IMG/VR virus record: IMGVR_UViG_3300025316_000014
Coordinates: 1-64,000 of that record
Source: a virus
Length of the DNA stretch: 64,000 nucleotides
Strand: one strand, 5' to 3'
The notes under the pieces are model-generated. The model saw nothing but the letters and a program-made list of their open reading frames with translations, did no database searches and was not told the origin of the DNA. Shown here piece by piece: positions 39,115 through 48,686 of the stretch. Each line of letters begins with the position of its first letter. The first letter of the stretch is position 1. Position numbers and translations under genes: made by a program.

Positions 39115-39402
39115 ATGACGAAAGCAGAAGCTCAGAAAGCTTATGATGAAGCGAAAGCGGAACTTATTAGTGCGGAAAAAGGCTATGCAGAATTGCAAAA
39201 AGAATTACAGGCAGAGGTTGACGACTGGACAACTGAACTTCAAAATCTGAAGGGTTCTGGATCTGCCGGCAAAATTGCTCATGCTAAGGATAAAATCCGT
39301 GAAGCGAAATCTGGGATGGGGCGATCCCATGATTTAGGTCTCACCATGGCACTGGGCAAAGCCACTGCAGCCAAGAAAGTACTTGATTCTATTAAAAGGT
39401 AA
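39115..39402 (+). CDS. Helical-hairpin family protein (member 11)
   Basis: The 95-residue protein begins MTKAEAQKAYDEAKAEL and ends ATAAKKVLDSIKR. Its first 60 bases including the GGAGTAAATC leader closely match the decayed locus at 37498, and its protein closely matches the twin copies at 54789 and 55495. It lies between terminase and portal units. Confidence 0.7.
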   Translation: MTKAEAQKAYDEAKAELISAEKGYAELQKELQAEVDDWTTELQNLKGSGSAGKIAHAKDKIREAKSGMGRSHDLGLTMALGKATAAKKVLDSIKR

Positions 39403-39405
39403 CAA

Positions 39406-39846
39406 ATGGAAGCTCCATCATTAACTGATTCAATGACTCCATCAGAACAAACAAAATTTGCCGCATATTGCCAGGCGAATAATGGACTTGTTTCTGCTTC
39501 TTTTGACGCGGAAGTAAGCATTAAACAATTGACGAAAGATTTCAATTTGCTCAGTCTAAAATGGACTGCGATCGCGGCACTTTTTCAAGGAGTTGTCTGC
39601 GATATTCCTGAAACCGACCCACGGTGGAGTATTGAATATGTAAAAGTGCTTCGGTTATTAGCGAATGATCGTACTCGGAATTTATCTCTTGAACAGCTCG
39701 ACGCTATTGACTCCATGTGCTATCATTGCAATAATCATAGACCAGGAGAATTTTTTGATTGTATGATTACAGAAGGCGAACGAACAACCGGTCGTTCGGC
39801 AGCAACATCAGTATTAGAATGCGAGAAGTTGGTGTGGAGGGAATAA
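39406..39846 (+). CDS. Hypothetical protein with Cys/His cluster
   Basis: The 146-residue protein has CYHCNNHRPGEFFDC near residues 105-119, a possible zinc site, and a helical N-terminal region. AAGG lies upstream. It sits directly before the portal gene and could be a packaging or portal-assembly accessory, by position only. Confidence 0.55.
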   Translation: MEAPSLTDSMTPSEQTKFAAYCQANNGLVSASFDAEVSIKQLTKDFNLLSLKWTAIAALFQGVVCDIPETDPRWSIEYVKVLRLLANDRTRNLSLEQLDAIDSMCYHCNNHRPGEFFDCMITEGERTTGRSAATSVLECEKLVWRE

Positions 39847-39847
39847 G

Positions 39848-41428
39848 TTGGCAATTCCTACTGAAGATGAGAAAAAGAAATTCTGGACGCAGAAGCATTC
39901 TGATGAATACCGCAGAATCATACAAATGAGGACATTGTATGAAGGTAAGCATTGTATCGTCTTATATGACCGCGAAGGTGGATGGAAACTTCCAATTTAT
40001 GTTACACACAACTGGCTGGGCGATCGCTTAACAAATACATTAACTTCTATGTGCTGGCGGCAATTCCCTTATATTAAAGCTGAAGAAAAAAATCGCCAAG
40101 ATGATGTACAATCAATATTGAAAGATGCGGCTATTCGTACTCTCACAGCAAATACACAAAACGCCGTAAGTTATGCTGGTTATGCTTCTTTATATCTCAC
40201 TTGGTCCCAACGATTAGGTATGCCTATTCTTCGTCGTTGGGGGGAGAATATCGGTGAATTTGCCTGGTGGGAATTAGAAGGACACACTCCGTGGGCCGTG
40301 ACTTTTTATAAAGAAGAAATGCTGGCTAAATATAAAGGGCGGGAAAATGTTCGCGTAAAAGTCGGTGAACGATTTGAATTAGATCCGCAAAAGAAACAAG
40401 TTATGGTGACGAATTCAGCATATCTTGTTTCGTCTACAATGGGAAGTGTTGGCAGCTTTACTGACCCTTGGAACCTCGCCGCGGAAAAAGATCCTTCAAG
40501 CCAGTTAGGCGGAGTGAATTTAGACGAAAATATACCGCTTAATATTATCTACCCTAACAATACTCCAAAAGATAAAGCCGTGATGAACATGGATTGTTTA
40601 CCTGGATGTCCTGTTGAAAATACCGGCGAAGGGTTAGGGACAACTGATTATACAGAATCGCTCATCAGCCTACAAAAAAGTATGGCACGGTTAGCAACAC
40701 AACGGGATATTGCTATTGTGATTAATGAAATGCCTGCTTTAAATGTACCTGCTCATTGTTTGAATCCGGATGGGACTTTAGACTTGGGCAAAATCTGGGT
40801 GACAATGAGCGACCCTGGAGAAGACCCTAAAAATACTATTCCTATTAATTTTAATAACTGGACTGGTAATTTAAACGAGTCGGCAAAACAGTGGGAATTG
40901 AATGACGCAGCATTTTATGCCTTAAGCGGGTTATCGCCAGCAATTGATGGGAAAGCAGTTGGCGGCGGTGGTGAATCCGGATATGCTCGCATGCTAGGAT
41001 TAATTAAGCCAACTTCTGCAATTGAAATGCGTCGTTTACATTGGGACCCAGTATTCGAGTGGATGATGCGAGCTGTCCCACAAATTGACCAGTCTTTAGG
41101 AAAAGGTAAATATGGCGATTCTATTAATGATATTGCCATTATGTGGCCAACGGTCATTCCCGAAGATCCTGATACCCTGACTACCCGCATCGGTCAAGGG
41201 TTCCAAAAATGGGTAAGCCGTAAAACTGCGGTAACAATATCAAACCCGACCTGGTCCCCAGATCAAGTTGACTCGGAATTGAAGCAATTAAACGATGAAC
41301 TTGATGAAGCTTCCGCAATTGCAACTGCAGGAGTAGAAAAACCGGATTTAGGGAATTTGCCGTCAAAGATTAAGCCTGAAGTTGTTCCTGAAGTTATCCC
41401 TGAAATTAAATTAGAAAAAGGGGGATAA
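39848..41428 (+). CDS. Portal protein
   Basis: The 526-residue protein, downstream of the large terminase, has the mixed alpha/beta and long-helix pattern of portals: an N-terminal region beginning TEDEKKKFW, a central segment with SLISLQKSMARLATQRDI, and a clip-like part with AIDGKAVGGGGESGYARML followed by long helices. The acidic C-terminal tail is Pro/Glu-rich. The start is TTG at 39848 with GGAGGG upstream. Portals form the 12-subunit ring through which DNA passes. The family is inferred from size, position and general pattern. Confidence 0.75.
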   Translation: MAIPTEDEKKKFWTQKHSDEYRRIIQMRTLYEGKHCIVLYDREGGWKLPIYVTHNWLGDRLTNTLTSMCWRQFPYIKAEEKNRQDDVQSILKDAAIRTLTANTQNAVSYAGYASLYLTWSQRLGMPILRRWGENIGEFAWWELEGHTPWAVTFYKEEMLAKYKGRENVRVKVGERFELDPQKKQVMVTNSAYLVSSTMGSVGSFTDPWNLAAEKDPSSQLGGVNLDENIPLNIIYPNNTPKDKAVMNMDCLPGCPVENTGEGLGTTDYTESLISLQKSMARLATQRDIAIVINEMPALNVPAHCLNPDGTLDLGKIWVTMSDPGEDPKNTIPINFNNWTGNLNESAKQWELNDAAFYALSGLSPAIDGKAVGGGGESGYARMLGLIKPTSAIEMRRLHWDPVFEWMMRAVPQIDQSLGKGKYGDSINDIAIMWPTVIPEDPDTLTTRIGQGFQKWVSRKTAVTISNPTWSPDQVDSELKQLNDELDEASAIATAGVEKPDLGNLPSKIKPEVVPEVIPEIKLEKGG

Positions 41429-41487
41429 TTGCAATAATTGAAAGTGGTCGATAATAACAAACTGTCTAATCTAATAAGGAGTATGTT

Positions 41488-41658
41488 ATGAGTAAGAAGG
41501 ATGTCTTCGGCACACCGAAGGGCCGTGAAATTCCGGCATACGCTAATGACCCGATGAAGGTGCCGCATGCTGGGAATGGTGGAGTGAGAGTGGTAGGCGG
41601 TCCCGAATTAGCAATGAGTCGGGAAGAGCAAAATAATCGGAAGACTGAAACGGAATAA
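41488..41658 (+). CDS. Small hypothetical protein after portal
   Basis: The 56-residue protein is charged and Gly/Pro-rich (KVPHAGNGGVRVVGGPEL), probably disordered. AAGGAG precedes the ATG. A clear terminator follows. A small virion or assembly peptide is possible. Confidence 0.5.
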   Translation: MSKKDVFGTPKGREIPAYANDPMKVPHAGNGGVRVVGGPELAMSREEQNNRKTETE

Positions 41659-41675
41659 ACTCTTGGAATAATTTA

Positions 41676-41737
41676 GACTGCCAAAGGAATTGGCGGTGAC
41701 TGGCGGCGTGCCTTCTCCGCTGCCAGTCTTTTTTATT
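41676..41737 (+). terminator. Intrinsic terminator after portal unit
   Basis: GACTGGCGGC (41698-41707) pairs with GCTGCCAGTC (41719-41728) with one mismatch and is followed by TTTTTTATT. A second small hairpin, ACTGCCAA with TTGGCGGT, lies just before it. Confidence 0.75.
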
Positions 41738-41766
41738 ATAACTTTCCTTTATCATAAGGTAAATTA

Positions 41767-44700
41767 ATGTCAATACATTTTGAAAATCAACTTCAGGCGA
41801 TTAAGTACTGCGAAGGGAAATATCCTACAGTGCATTTTGACTTTGGCGGAATGTCGCTTGAAGTACTCGATCAATTAATCCCACAAATCAATAAGTTAGC
41901 TATTGAATATCCTGGAGTTATGAATCAAATGAAATTGATCGGCCGTGGGTTGCATGGTGAATGTGAAGGGGGTTATGCTTCAATAAATGATGCCGGGAAT
42001 GCTATTCATTTGAATGAAAAATACTTTTCAAATGCGGAGTTATTTAAGCAATGCTTGCAAGAAGATGCTGCGGAGGATTTTCACCCAGAAGGGTGTAATA
42101 CATTTGCAAGCGTATTTTCTCATGAATTCGGCCATGCGGTTGAAACTTATATGCGGACTCCGGATGCAAATCTTGGAGAAGGATCTGCTTTAGCAGGAGC
42201 ATTCGCTGATAAAATGTATGGCTCATCGTCATTGTCTCATTATTCTCAAACAAACCCTAATGAAGCATTCGCTGAAGGTTTCGCTGCAATACACCATGCG
42301 CCTCCAGGGGCTGGTTGTCTAAAGACACGATATATTGAACAGCAACAGACACTCTTGAATGTTGTCAAAAAACGTGACCCATTATCTGGAGCTGAAACAG
42401 AAAAGCTCGCAAATGAAATGGGACTACCTAACCTCTACAATAAGCCAGTTCAAGTTGACCAGCTTAACGTGGTAAAGAATGTGGAGGGAACAGAGGAAGG
42501 CCTACAACCTGGAAAGTTCGCAACAATCAAAGAAGCGCAAGCCTGGATGAAGCAACATTATCCAAAGATTATTTGTACTGGTTTCTCGGAAGCGCATGTT
42601 GATTGTTTAAATCCTACGATTGAACAATTCCATATTCTTGCTCAAAAGTATCCAAAAGTCGCTAAGTCATTACAACGGATTAGTGTAGAGAAAATGCCGG
42701 CGGATATTTATGCGCAAGCTTCTGGCGAGTCAGCCTTACTCTTGAACCCTAAATATTATGGTAACCCTAAATTATTTAATAAGGTACTTACTGAAGACTC
42801 GAATATAGGATTTGGGCCGAAGGGATGTGGAACAATTGCCGCGATATTAACCCATGAATTTGGGCATAGTGTTCAAGAAGCATATAATCTTATCCCTCCG
42901 GAGTCAGGAAACAAAGAGAAGTTTTTCGCAAACCATCCGGATATTTCAAGAATTTCGCAATATGCTATGACAAATTATCGTGAAGCGTTCGCTGAATCTT
43001 TTGTCGTTTTAAATACTCCAACTGCCTCTGACGTTGCACGTTATACTCCGTATGTTACAGACTTGGCACGGTGGTCAGAAAACTTGCAGAAAAAGAATGC
43101 AGAAAAAGCCGCAAAAGCTGCACAAAAAGCTGTTCTGCCGGAGAAAGAAAAAAGGGCATCCGAACCTTCTACGAATACGGAAAATATTCTTCCAAAGCCG
43201 AAACCTGAGGTTATTAAGCCAGCATCCCCTCCTCCTGTTGACCCAGAAACACAACAACTTTTGGATTGGTATCAACGCATCGAGGCGCAATTAACTGAAC
43301 AACTGACCGCGTCATTATTGGCAACTTCTCCTCATGAATATGCGCTTGCTCAGGATAGACTGCGGCAAGTGGAAAATGAGATTGGCAGACTGCGGGGAGC
43401 GGCTGATACTTGGGATGAGCATGTTATTCGAGCAAGTTTTCATCAAGGTCAGCAATATGCCGCTGATGAATTATTAGCGACGGGCATTTCATCGTTTGAA
43501 CAACAATCTTTTAATACTATTCCTACAGAATTATTAAAATTATTAGCATCAGAAGTTGCTGGTAAACGTGATGGAATGATATCGAATATCCTGCGGCAAC
43601 AACATGATTATCTTCGGACGCTTGCTTCTGGGGAATTAGCCGAAGGATTTGGTCTTGGCAAGTCTGCATACGCAATTGGATCAGCTATCCGAAATGGAAC
43701 GATCAATCAAATCAGAAATGGCAGAGCTATTCAAGATCTTGCGGACGGAATTGTACAAACAACTGGCGTGCGCTATTCGGATGGATCTATCCATAGTTTA
43801 CAGGCTTATGGGCAGATGGCCGCTCGTACAGGAACAATGGCAGCATACGCCGTTGGAGCTCAGCAAAATTTTATTGATATGGGTGTTCATGTTGCCTCAG
43901 TGAGTAAACAAGGTTCTTTGTGCTATATTTGCCGACCGCTTGAAGGAAAATGTTTTGCTTTAGACGAAGAAGGGGAGAAACAAGGATATCCGCCATTAGG
44001 GAAATATCGTTTCCCGTTACACCCTAATTGTTTACACTCTTTAGTACCGGAAATGTTTCCTGATAAAAAAGAAGATTTGTTACCACCGAAAGCATTCCTG
44101 CAAGGAGATAAGCGGGAGATGCTCCGTCAATTCAAAGAATCTAATAACTCCGATTATAAAATGTCGCGAAGAGGATTTACCAGTCGGGATCAAGTGAGAA
44201 CTTGGCGGAATGCTAATCCTGATGTTGCATCAGAAGATCTTCGTGGGCCAAGGTATCGATATGCTGGAATTGAAAAGCGACGAAATCATGCAGTAGAAGC
44301 AATGCTTCAAGACCCCAAACTTACGTATGCCGCAGCGATGTCTCGTCAAACTGCTCAATTTATGAAATCAAGCGAATATATTCGGCTTGTTCCACCGGTG
44401 ACGCCAACAGAACAAAAAAGGCGGGTACGGTTTGGAGCAATGTCGCTTCCGGATATGCCTGCAATGCAGAATAAATATGTTCAGGAAATGAAAAAGCAAT
44501 TAGGTTCTGTTGACTATATTGACTATAGCGGTAATGAACCGACAAGCCATTTTATGTATCCAGACGGGACAGTGACAAAACCTCTTCAAGATGGACATTG
44601 GGATATTGCATCGGACATATCAGATAATATTAATGAATCTATTGGAATAAATCTTGACGGATTTTTGCATAAGTCTGGCACAATCCGGATTGCTACAACT

Positions 44701-47409
44701 GTGAAGAACAGTCAACCTGATTATACAGCTGTTCAAATTTCTGGTCCGATTACTCATGCACAATTAGATGCCTTAGTTAATATATCTAAGGAAAGTGAAT
44801 TTACTCTTGTTGAATATTATGAAACACCAGGAGCAAAAGTACAGGAATTTAATACAAAAACAATTGGTCGAATTCCTATTATCACGGCGACGACCCCAGC
44901 AGAGACTGCCGCTTTTACTCCTGCTGGAGTATACCCGAAGTATGAAGGGAAATTCAAATCTCTTGCTGATGCTCAACAATACTGCCAGAAAAAATGGCCA
45001 GACAAAACTTTTGATTTTGGCAAGGGCCGATGGGAAATGCACATTGATACTGTTGGGCCGACTGTCGAAAGAATGGAGGAAATGTTCAAACAGTACCCTG
45101 CGGCAGAACAGGAATTTTCTGGGATCATGCCGGATATAGACCCCTATGCGTTTGCTTCAGCGATAACGCAACCCGGTAAAGGGACGTTGCTGCGATTGTC
45201 CTCGGAATGGTATAAAGACCCACAAAAATTCCATGAAGAATTGGCCAGGTCTGTTGCTGTAGGTTTTCACCCGGAAGGGTGTGATACTTTTACAAGTATT
45301 TTTGACCATGAATTTGGCCATGTTATTGCGAAAGCGTATAACGATATTCCTATCCCTGGAGGAATTAAGCCATATGATCAACCGTTATTCGGTAATGAGG
45401 ATGTTCAGGATATTAAGACTCTTTCAGAATATGCCGCATCAAATGCTGATGAAGCGTTTGCCGAAGCATTCTGCGCATTGAAAAATTCTCCTAAAGGTGT
45501 CGCATGTTTGACAGCGCATTATACTGAAAAGGTAAAAAAATGGTTAGCAGAACCATTACAACGACGAAAGAAAGTAGAAAGAACGGTAGATATTGTATTG
45601 CCAGATGAAGTAATGCAAAAATCGATGCCTGCTCCTAAAGGTGTTACTCCGCTTATTCCAGGATCAATAACTAAAAAAGAAGCGGAAAAGCAAGATAAAA
45701 AGTTATACGAATTATTGCGGGCAGGGCCGGGTGGTGCAAATGATAAAGAGTGCAAAGCACACATTATGCGAACCCTTTCGCAAAAACTTATTAAAAATTC
45801 TGCATGGCGGGAGTATGCCGGAATTGACGCAGAGAGTGAAGCTATAGAAATTCAATATAGGGAAGCAAAAAAGATTGCGGATATATCCCCCGTTGATTAC
45901 CCTGAAGTTATCCAGGCGAGAGAGATAAAAAGAAAAGCTATATCAGAATTTGAATCTGCTCAAAAAGTGGCAGCTAAATTTAAGGAAAAATTTGAATGGA
46001 TGCGATCAGCAATGTATAAAGCAAAAACTGATGGAGCTCCTGAGTATGCCCAATTAGTTGAGGATACATTGGCAGCTAAAAAAGGGTGGGATGAAGCAAT
46101 CGCTTATGAAGAAGAAGAAGGGTATAGATTGCGGACTGCTATTTCAGAAGCACAAAAAGCAGATGTAGACGCATATGAAGACGCAAGAACTGCTCAATAT
46201 GAGGCTAAAGAAAAAGCAGAAAAACTTCTTGCTAAAACCGCGACGGCTAAATCTGAAAAGGCTGTCTCAGATGGGGTGAAACAATGGGCAATAACAAGCG
46301 GCAAAGCTCCGCTGTCTATTGCGATTCAGCTTGCTACTCATGATGAATTCAATCTTGCTTCTTCGGCAGCATTCCCTGGTGACTTTCGGCCAGCAACTAT
46401 TGTTACTGCAAAAGCTGAAGTAGAAAGAACTGATAAAGCCAGAAATGATGCTGTAACTGCTCCTTCTATGGGAGAAGAGGAATGGCAACAAATTGATAGG
46501 AATGCAGGATTAGCTAAGCGCCATTTAGCTCAGTTAGAAATGTTAGCCGCTTCCGGGTATAAAGAAGCATTCATTGCTCATTCTAAAATAAAAGCAAGGA
46601 TTACGACTCTTGAAACAATGTTATTAGAACAGAGAATAACATCATCAACCCAAATTGAAGAATTAAATGATTTGCGGGATCAAGCACAAGAACTTGCTCA
46701 ACGGGAAGTACAAACTTTTCATGCGATAAAAAATAATTTATCTCAGGATGATGTTACTAATGCGGTAAGTTTTATACAAGCTGAGGCTATTTATAAAGAG
46801 AACGGGGAAACACTAAAAGCATTCGTTCGTGCTCAATATGACGAGACTCAGGCATGGTTTAAAGAGCATAAAATTAAGGAAGTTATTTTATATCGCGGGA
46901 TGGGGTTAGAAGGTAGTAGAGAAAAAAATGTTCCGCAGCAAGAAGATGTCCTCTTAAGACCATTGTCTTCATTCGCTCATAGTCTTAAGGTTGCAACAGA
47001 TTTTCATGGCGATCAAGGGCAGGATATTGTTCTTGGCGTGCATGCCCCGGTTAGCCAAATTTTATCGAATACAAATACTGGTGCCGGGTGTCTAAATGAG
47101 GATGAAATGGTTGTACTTGGCGGGCATATTGCCGCCACAGTGGTTGCTCCTGGTTTAGTGACTTATAATACGATAGAAAACCTTGAAGAAGCATTTTATG
47201 GTAAAGACTTATTATCACTGGAAGGCTTAAGAAAAGACGCTAAACAGAAAAAAGAAATGCTTGCAGATCATGAATCTAAAATGACAGAGGATTCTACTAT
47301 TAAAAGTGCCAATATTTTAACAACATTAAAGAAAATATACAGAGGTGCTCTTGAAAAATATATTAAGGCTGGAGGAGATGAACGAGATTTATATGACGAA
47401 AGTGACTGA
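41767..47409 (+). CDS. Giant MuF-type capsid effector: three HEFGH domains, minor-capsid domain, ADP-ribosyltransferase
   Basis: The 1880-residue protein has three related metallopeptidase-like domains with HEFGH at H119, H363 and H1181, each preceded by a similar 60-residue lead-in and followed by an EAFAE(G/S)F segment that could give the third ligand. Between the second and third lies a phage minor-capsid/MuF domain (about 500-800) with CYIC at 719-722 and HPNC at 752-755. After a long coiled coil (about 1350-1620) the C-terminus has LYRGMG (R1710), LSSFAHS (S1734) and NEDE (E1778, E1780), the R-S-ExE pattern of ADP-ribosyltransferases. MuF proteins are packaged in capsids, so this may be an effector injected with DNA. 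The targets are unknown. Confidence 0.85.
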   Translation: MSIHFENQLQAIKYCEGKYPTVHFDFGGMSLEVLDQLIPQINKLAIEYPGVMNQMKLIGRGLHGECEGGYASINDAGNAIHLNEKYFSNAELFKQCLQEDAAEDFHPEGCNTFASVFSHEFGHAVETYMRTPDANLGEGSALAGAFADKMYGSSSLSHYSQTNPNEAFAEGFAAIHHAPPGAGCLKTRYIEQQQTLLNVVKKRDPLSGAETEKLANEMGLPNLYNKPVQVDQLNVVKNVEGTEEGLQPGKFATIKEAQAWMKQHYPKIICTGFSEAHVDCLNPTIEQFHILAQKYPKVAKSLQRISVEKMPADIYAQASGESALLLNPKYYGNPKLFNKVLTEDSNIGFGPKGCGTIAAILTHEFGHSVQEAYNLIPPESGNKEKFFANHPDISRISQYAMTNYREAFAESFVVLNTPTASDVARYTPYVTDLARWSENLQKKNAEKAAKAAQKAVLPEKEKRASEPSTNTENILPKPKPEVIKPASPPPVDPETQQLLDWYQRIEAQLTEQLTASLLATSPHEYALAQDRLRQVENEIGRLRGAADTWDEHVIRASFHQGQQYAADELLATGISSFEQQSFNTIPTELLKLLASEVAGKRDGMISNILRQQHDYLRTLASGELAEGFGLGKSAYAIGSAIRNGTINQIRNGRAIQDLADGIVQTTGVRYSDGSIHSLQAYGQMAARTGTMAAYAVGAQQNFIDMGVHVASVSKQGSLCYICRPLEGKCFALDEEGEKQGYPPLGKYRFPLHPNCLHSLVPEMFPDKKEDLLPPKAFLQGDKREMLRQFKESNNSDYKMSRRGFTSRDQVRTWRNANPDVASEDLRGPRYRYAGIEKRRNHAVEAMLQDPKLTYAAAMSRQTAQFMKSSEYIRLVPPVTPTEQKRRVRFGAMSLPDMPAMQNKYVQEMKKQLGSVDYIDYSGNEPTSHFMYPDGTVTKPLQDGHWDIASDISDNINESIGINLDGFLHKSGTIRIATTVKNSQPDYTAVQISGPITHAQLDALVNISKESEFTLVEYYETPGAKVQEFNTKTIGRIPIITATTPAETAAFTPAGVYPKYEGKFKSLADAQQYCQKKWPDKTFDFGKGRWEMHIDTVGPTVERMEEMFKQYPAAEQEFSGIMPDIDPYAFASAITQPGKGTLLRLSSEWYKDPQKFHEELARSVAVGFHPEGCDTFTSIFDHEFGHVIAKAYNDIPIPGGIKPYDQPLFGNEDVQDIKTLSEYAASNADEAFAEAFCALKNSPKGVACLTAHYTEKVKKWLAEPLQRRKKVERTVDIVLPDEVMQKSMPAPKGVTPLIPGSITKKEAEKQDKKLYELLRAGPGGANDKECKAHIMRTLSQKLIKNSAWREYAGIDAESEAIEIQYREAKKIADISPVDYPEVIQAREIKRKAISEFESAQKVAAKFKEKFEWMRSAMYKAKTDGAPEYAQLVEDTLAAKKGWDEAIAYEEEEGYRLRTAISEAQKADVDAYEDARTAQYEAKEKAEKLLAKTATAKSEKAVSDGVKQWAITSGKAPLSIAIQLATHDEFNLASSAAFPGDFRPATIVTAKAEVERTDKARNDAVTAPSMGEEEWQQIDRNAGLAKRHLAQLEMLAASGYKEAFIAHSKIKARITTLETMLLEQRITSSTQIEELNDLRDQAQELAQREVQTFHAIKNNLSQDDVTNAVSFIQAEAIYKENGETLKAFVRAQYDETQAWFKEHKIKEVILYRGMGLEGSREKNVPQQEDVLLRPLSSFAHSLKVATDFHGDQGQDIVLGVHAPVSQILSNTNTGAGCLNEDEMVVLGGHIAATVVAPGLVTYNTIENLEEAFYGKDLLSLEGLRKDAKQKKEMLADHESKMTEDSTIKSANILTTLKKIYRGALEKYIKAGGDERDLYDESD

Positions 47410-47420
47410 AACAGCATAAA

Positions 47421-47441
47421 GATGGGTATAATAAATATATG
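47421..47441 (+). promoter_or_regulatory. GGGTATAAT promoter of a leaderless gene
   Basis: GGG (47424-47426) and TATAAT (47427-47432) are followed by exactly 6 nt and the ATG at 47439. No ribosome site is present. Confidence 0.55.
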
Positions 47442-47651
47442 TTATATCCTGATAATAATCCAAATAATGCTGATTGGACAAAACAACAATGGAACCTTCC
47501 TCCCTATAAATCTCCGGAATTCAATTCCGGACTTGTAGCAAGCGGGTTAACATTAGATCAATTCAAAAAATTACCAGTTTACTTATCGGCAGTCAAGCGT
47601 GGGCTTATTGTGGACGATGAGTGGAAAGGAAAAGCTGATGGCTATGAATAA
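47439..47651 (+). CDS. Hypothetical protein, leaderless
   Basis: The 70-residue protein starts MLYPDNNPNNADW, acidic and Asn-rich, followed by a helical part (LTLDQFKKLPVYLSAVKRGL). It lacks a ribosome site; the start is set by the promoter motif 6 nt upstream. It lies after the giant MuF protein, so an anti-toxin or immunity role can be imagined but is not supported by sequence. Confidence 0.5.
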   Translation: MLYPDNNPNNADWTKQQWNLPPYKSPEFNSGLVASGLTLDQFKKLPVYLSAVKRGLIVDDEWKGKADGYE

Positions 47652-47886
47652 TCCTGTGCTTTCAGATACGATGTCCGCTAAAGGAGGTTGTGGATGTTTA
47701 TTTATTATACTCCTTTTTGTAATCTTTTGTGTCTGGTGGATGAATACTTTCGGCGAGGCAGGATACCAGCAGGAAGTACAATATTATCGAAACAATATGA
47801 CACAACAGGATAAAATTAACGTGGTTAATGATTATCAGAAGGAACAACGACAAAAAGCAGAAGACCGAAAATATGGAGGAGAATGA
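47638..47886 (+). CDS. Small membrane protein with CxC
   Basis: The 82-residue protein has GGCGCLFIILLFVIFCVWW as a membrane segment near residues 15-35 and then a charged helical tail. AAAGGAAAA lies before ATG 47638, which overlaps the preceding gene. A virion or host-membrane role is possible. Confidence 0.5.
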   Translation: MAMNNPVLSDTMSAKGGCGCLFIILLFVIFCVWWMNTFGEAGYQQEVQYYRNNMTQQDKINVVNDYQKEQRQKAEDRKYGGE

Positions 47887-47887
47887 T

Positions 47888-48196
47888 ATGATTGGGCCAG
47901 CGCCTATTTGTATGAATTGTGCGTTATTTTCTCGGAATAAAAACGCGGCTCCACTATCATGCAAAGCATTCCCTGATGGAATTTCTGACGCCATTATTAT
48001 GGGGAAGGTTGTTCATGACCATTTAGTGGCAGGGGATAATGGGTTTACATTTACTCCTAACACCGGACAGATATTCCTTATTTTTCGTCATGGACAATCA
48101 CTTCCATGTGGAGCTGGGAATACAAAAGCTGAAGCAGAAATTACTGCTGAAAGATTATCTTTTATTTTTGATGAAAAATGTATCATAAAGCCATAA
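47888..48196 (+). CDS. Conserved small Cys-rich protein (CxxC...CKAFPDGI type)
   Basis: The 102-residue protein has CMNC near residue 8, then SCKAFPDGISDAI, then DNGFTFTP. This matches a widespread small phage and bacterial protein with CxxC and CKAFP motifs, probably zinc-binding, of unknown function. GGAGGAGAAT precedes the ATG. Confidence 0.6.
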   Translation: MIGPAPICMNCALFSRNKNAAPLSCKAFPDGISDAIIMGKVVHDHLVAGDNGFTFTPNTGQIFLIFRHGQSLPCGAGNTKAEAEITAERLSFIFDEKCIIKP

Positions 48197-48219
48197 ATTA
48201 TATGTTTGCTTCTGTAAAG

Positions 48220-48240
48220 GAACGTGGTATAATATACTTA
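48220..48240 (+). promoter_or_regulatory. GGTATAAT promoter-like motif
   Basis: GG (48226-48227) and TATAAT (48228-48233) lie between short inverted GGAAC/GTTCC pentamers and precede the gene at 48268. Confidence 0.45.
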
Positions 48241-48267
48241 ATAAGTTCCTGGAAGGAAATATAAACC

Positions 48268-48537
48268 ATGCGTATGAATAACAACGAGTCAAAAACTTCA
48301 ATTACAACACCACGGGGGAATACCGCTTTTTTGGATATCGTAACAGACAACGATGGGACTCACGTGGAGGTTAGTAGCGGAGGAATTTCTGTGGAAAATC
48401 GTTCTAGCCTTCCTTCTGATGTAAGCTTGGTTGATAAAACAGTTGTTGAATATGATGATCTTCGGACGAATATCAACCACCTTAATCCAATAGATATTAC
48501 AGAAGAGGATGACGACGACAAAGAGGACGACGGCTAA
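48268..48537 (+). CDS. Hypothetical protein with acidic tail
   Basis: The 89-residue protein has a Ser/Thr-rich beta-like body and a very acidic C-terminus (EEDDDDKEDD). GGAAGGAAATA precedes the ATG. Acidic tails occur in capsid-assembly and head-decoration proteins, and it lies just upstream of scaffold and coat genes, but no family is recognised. Confidence 0.5.
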   Translation: MRMNNNESKTSITTPRGNTAFLDIVTDNDGTHVEVSSGGISVENRSSLPSDVSLVDKTVVEYDDLRTNINHLNPIDITEEDDDDKEDDG

Positions 48538-48572
48538 ACAAGTACAGCAATGACTGTATCCAGCGTAAAATT

Positions 48573-48667
48573 CACCTGACTCGCTGGCAGGTGTCCGACG
48601 AATTATAACGGACTGATAGCTTGGATAATTAATTATTCAAGCCTGGAGTGAATGAACCTGACTCCAG
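48573..48667 (+). other. Three hairpins in the leader of the scaffold-like gene
   Basis: CACCTG/CAGGTG (48573-48593), GCTTGGATAATT with its near-perfect inverse (48619-48642) and CTGGAGT/ACTCCAG (48643-48667) follow each other in the 149-nt leader of the gene at 48687. They may adjust RNA stability or translation of the head genes. Confidence 0.4.
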
Positions 48668-48686
48668 CAGGTGAGGAGAAAGCATA

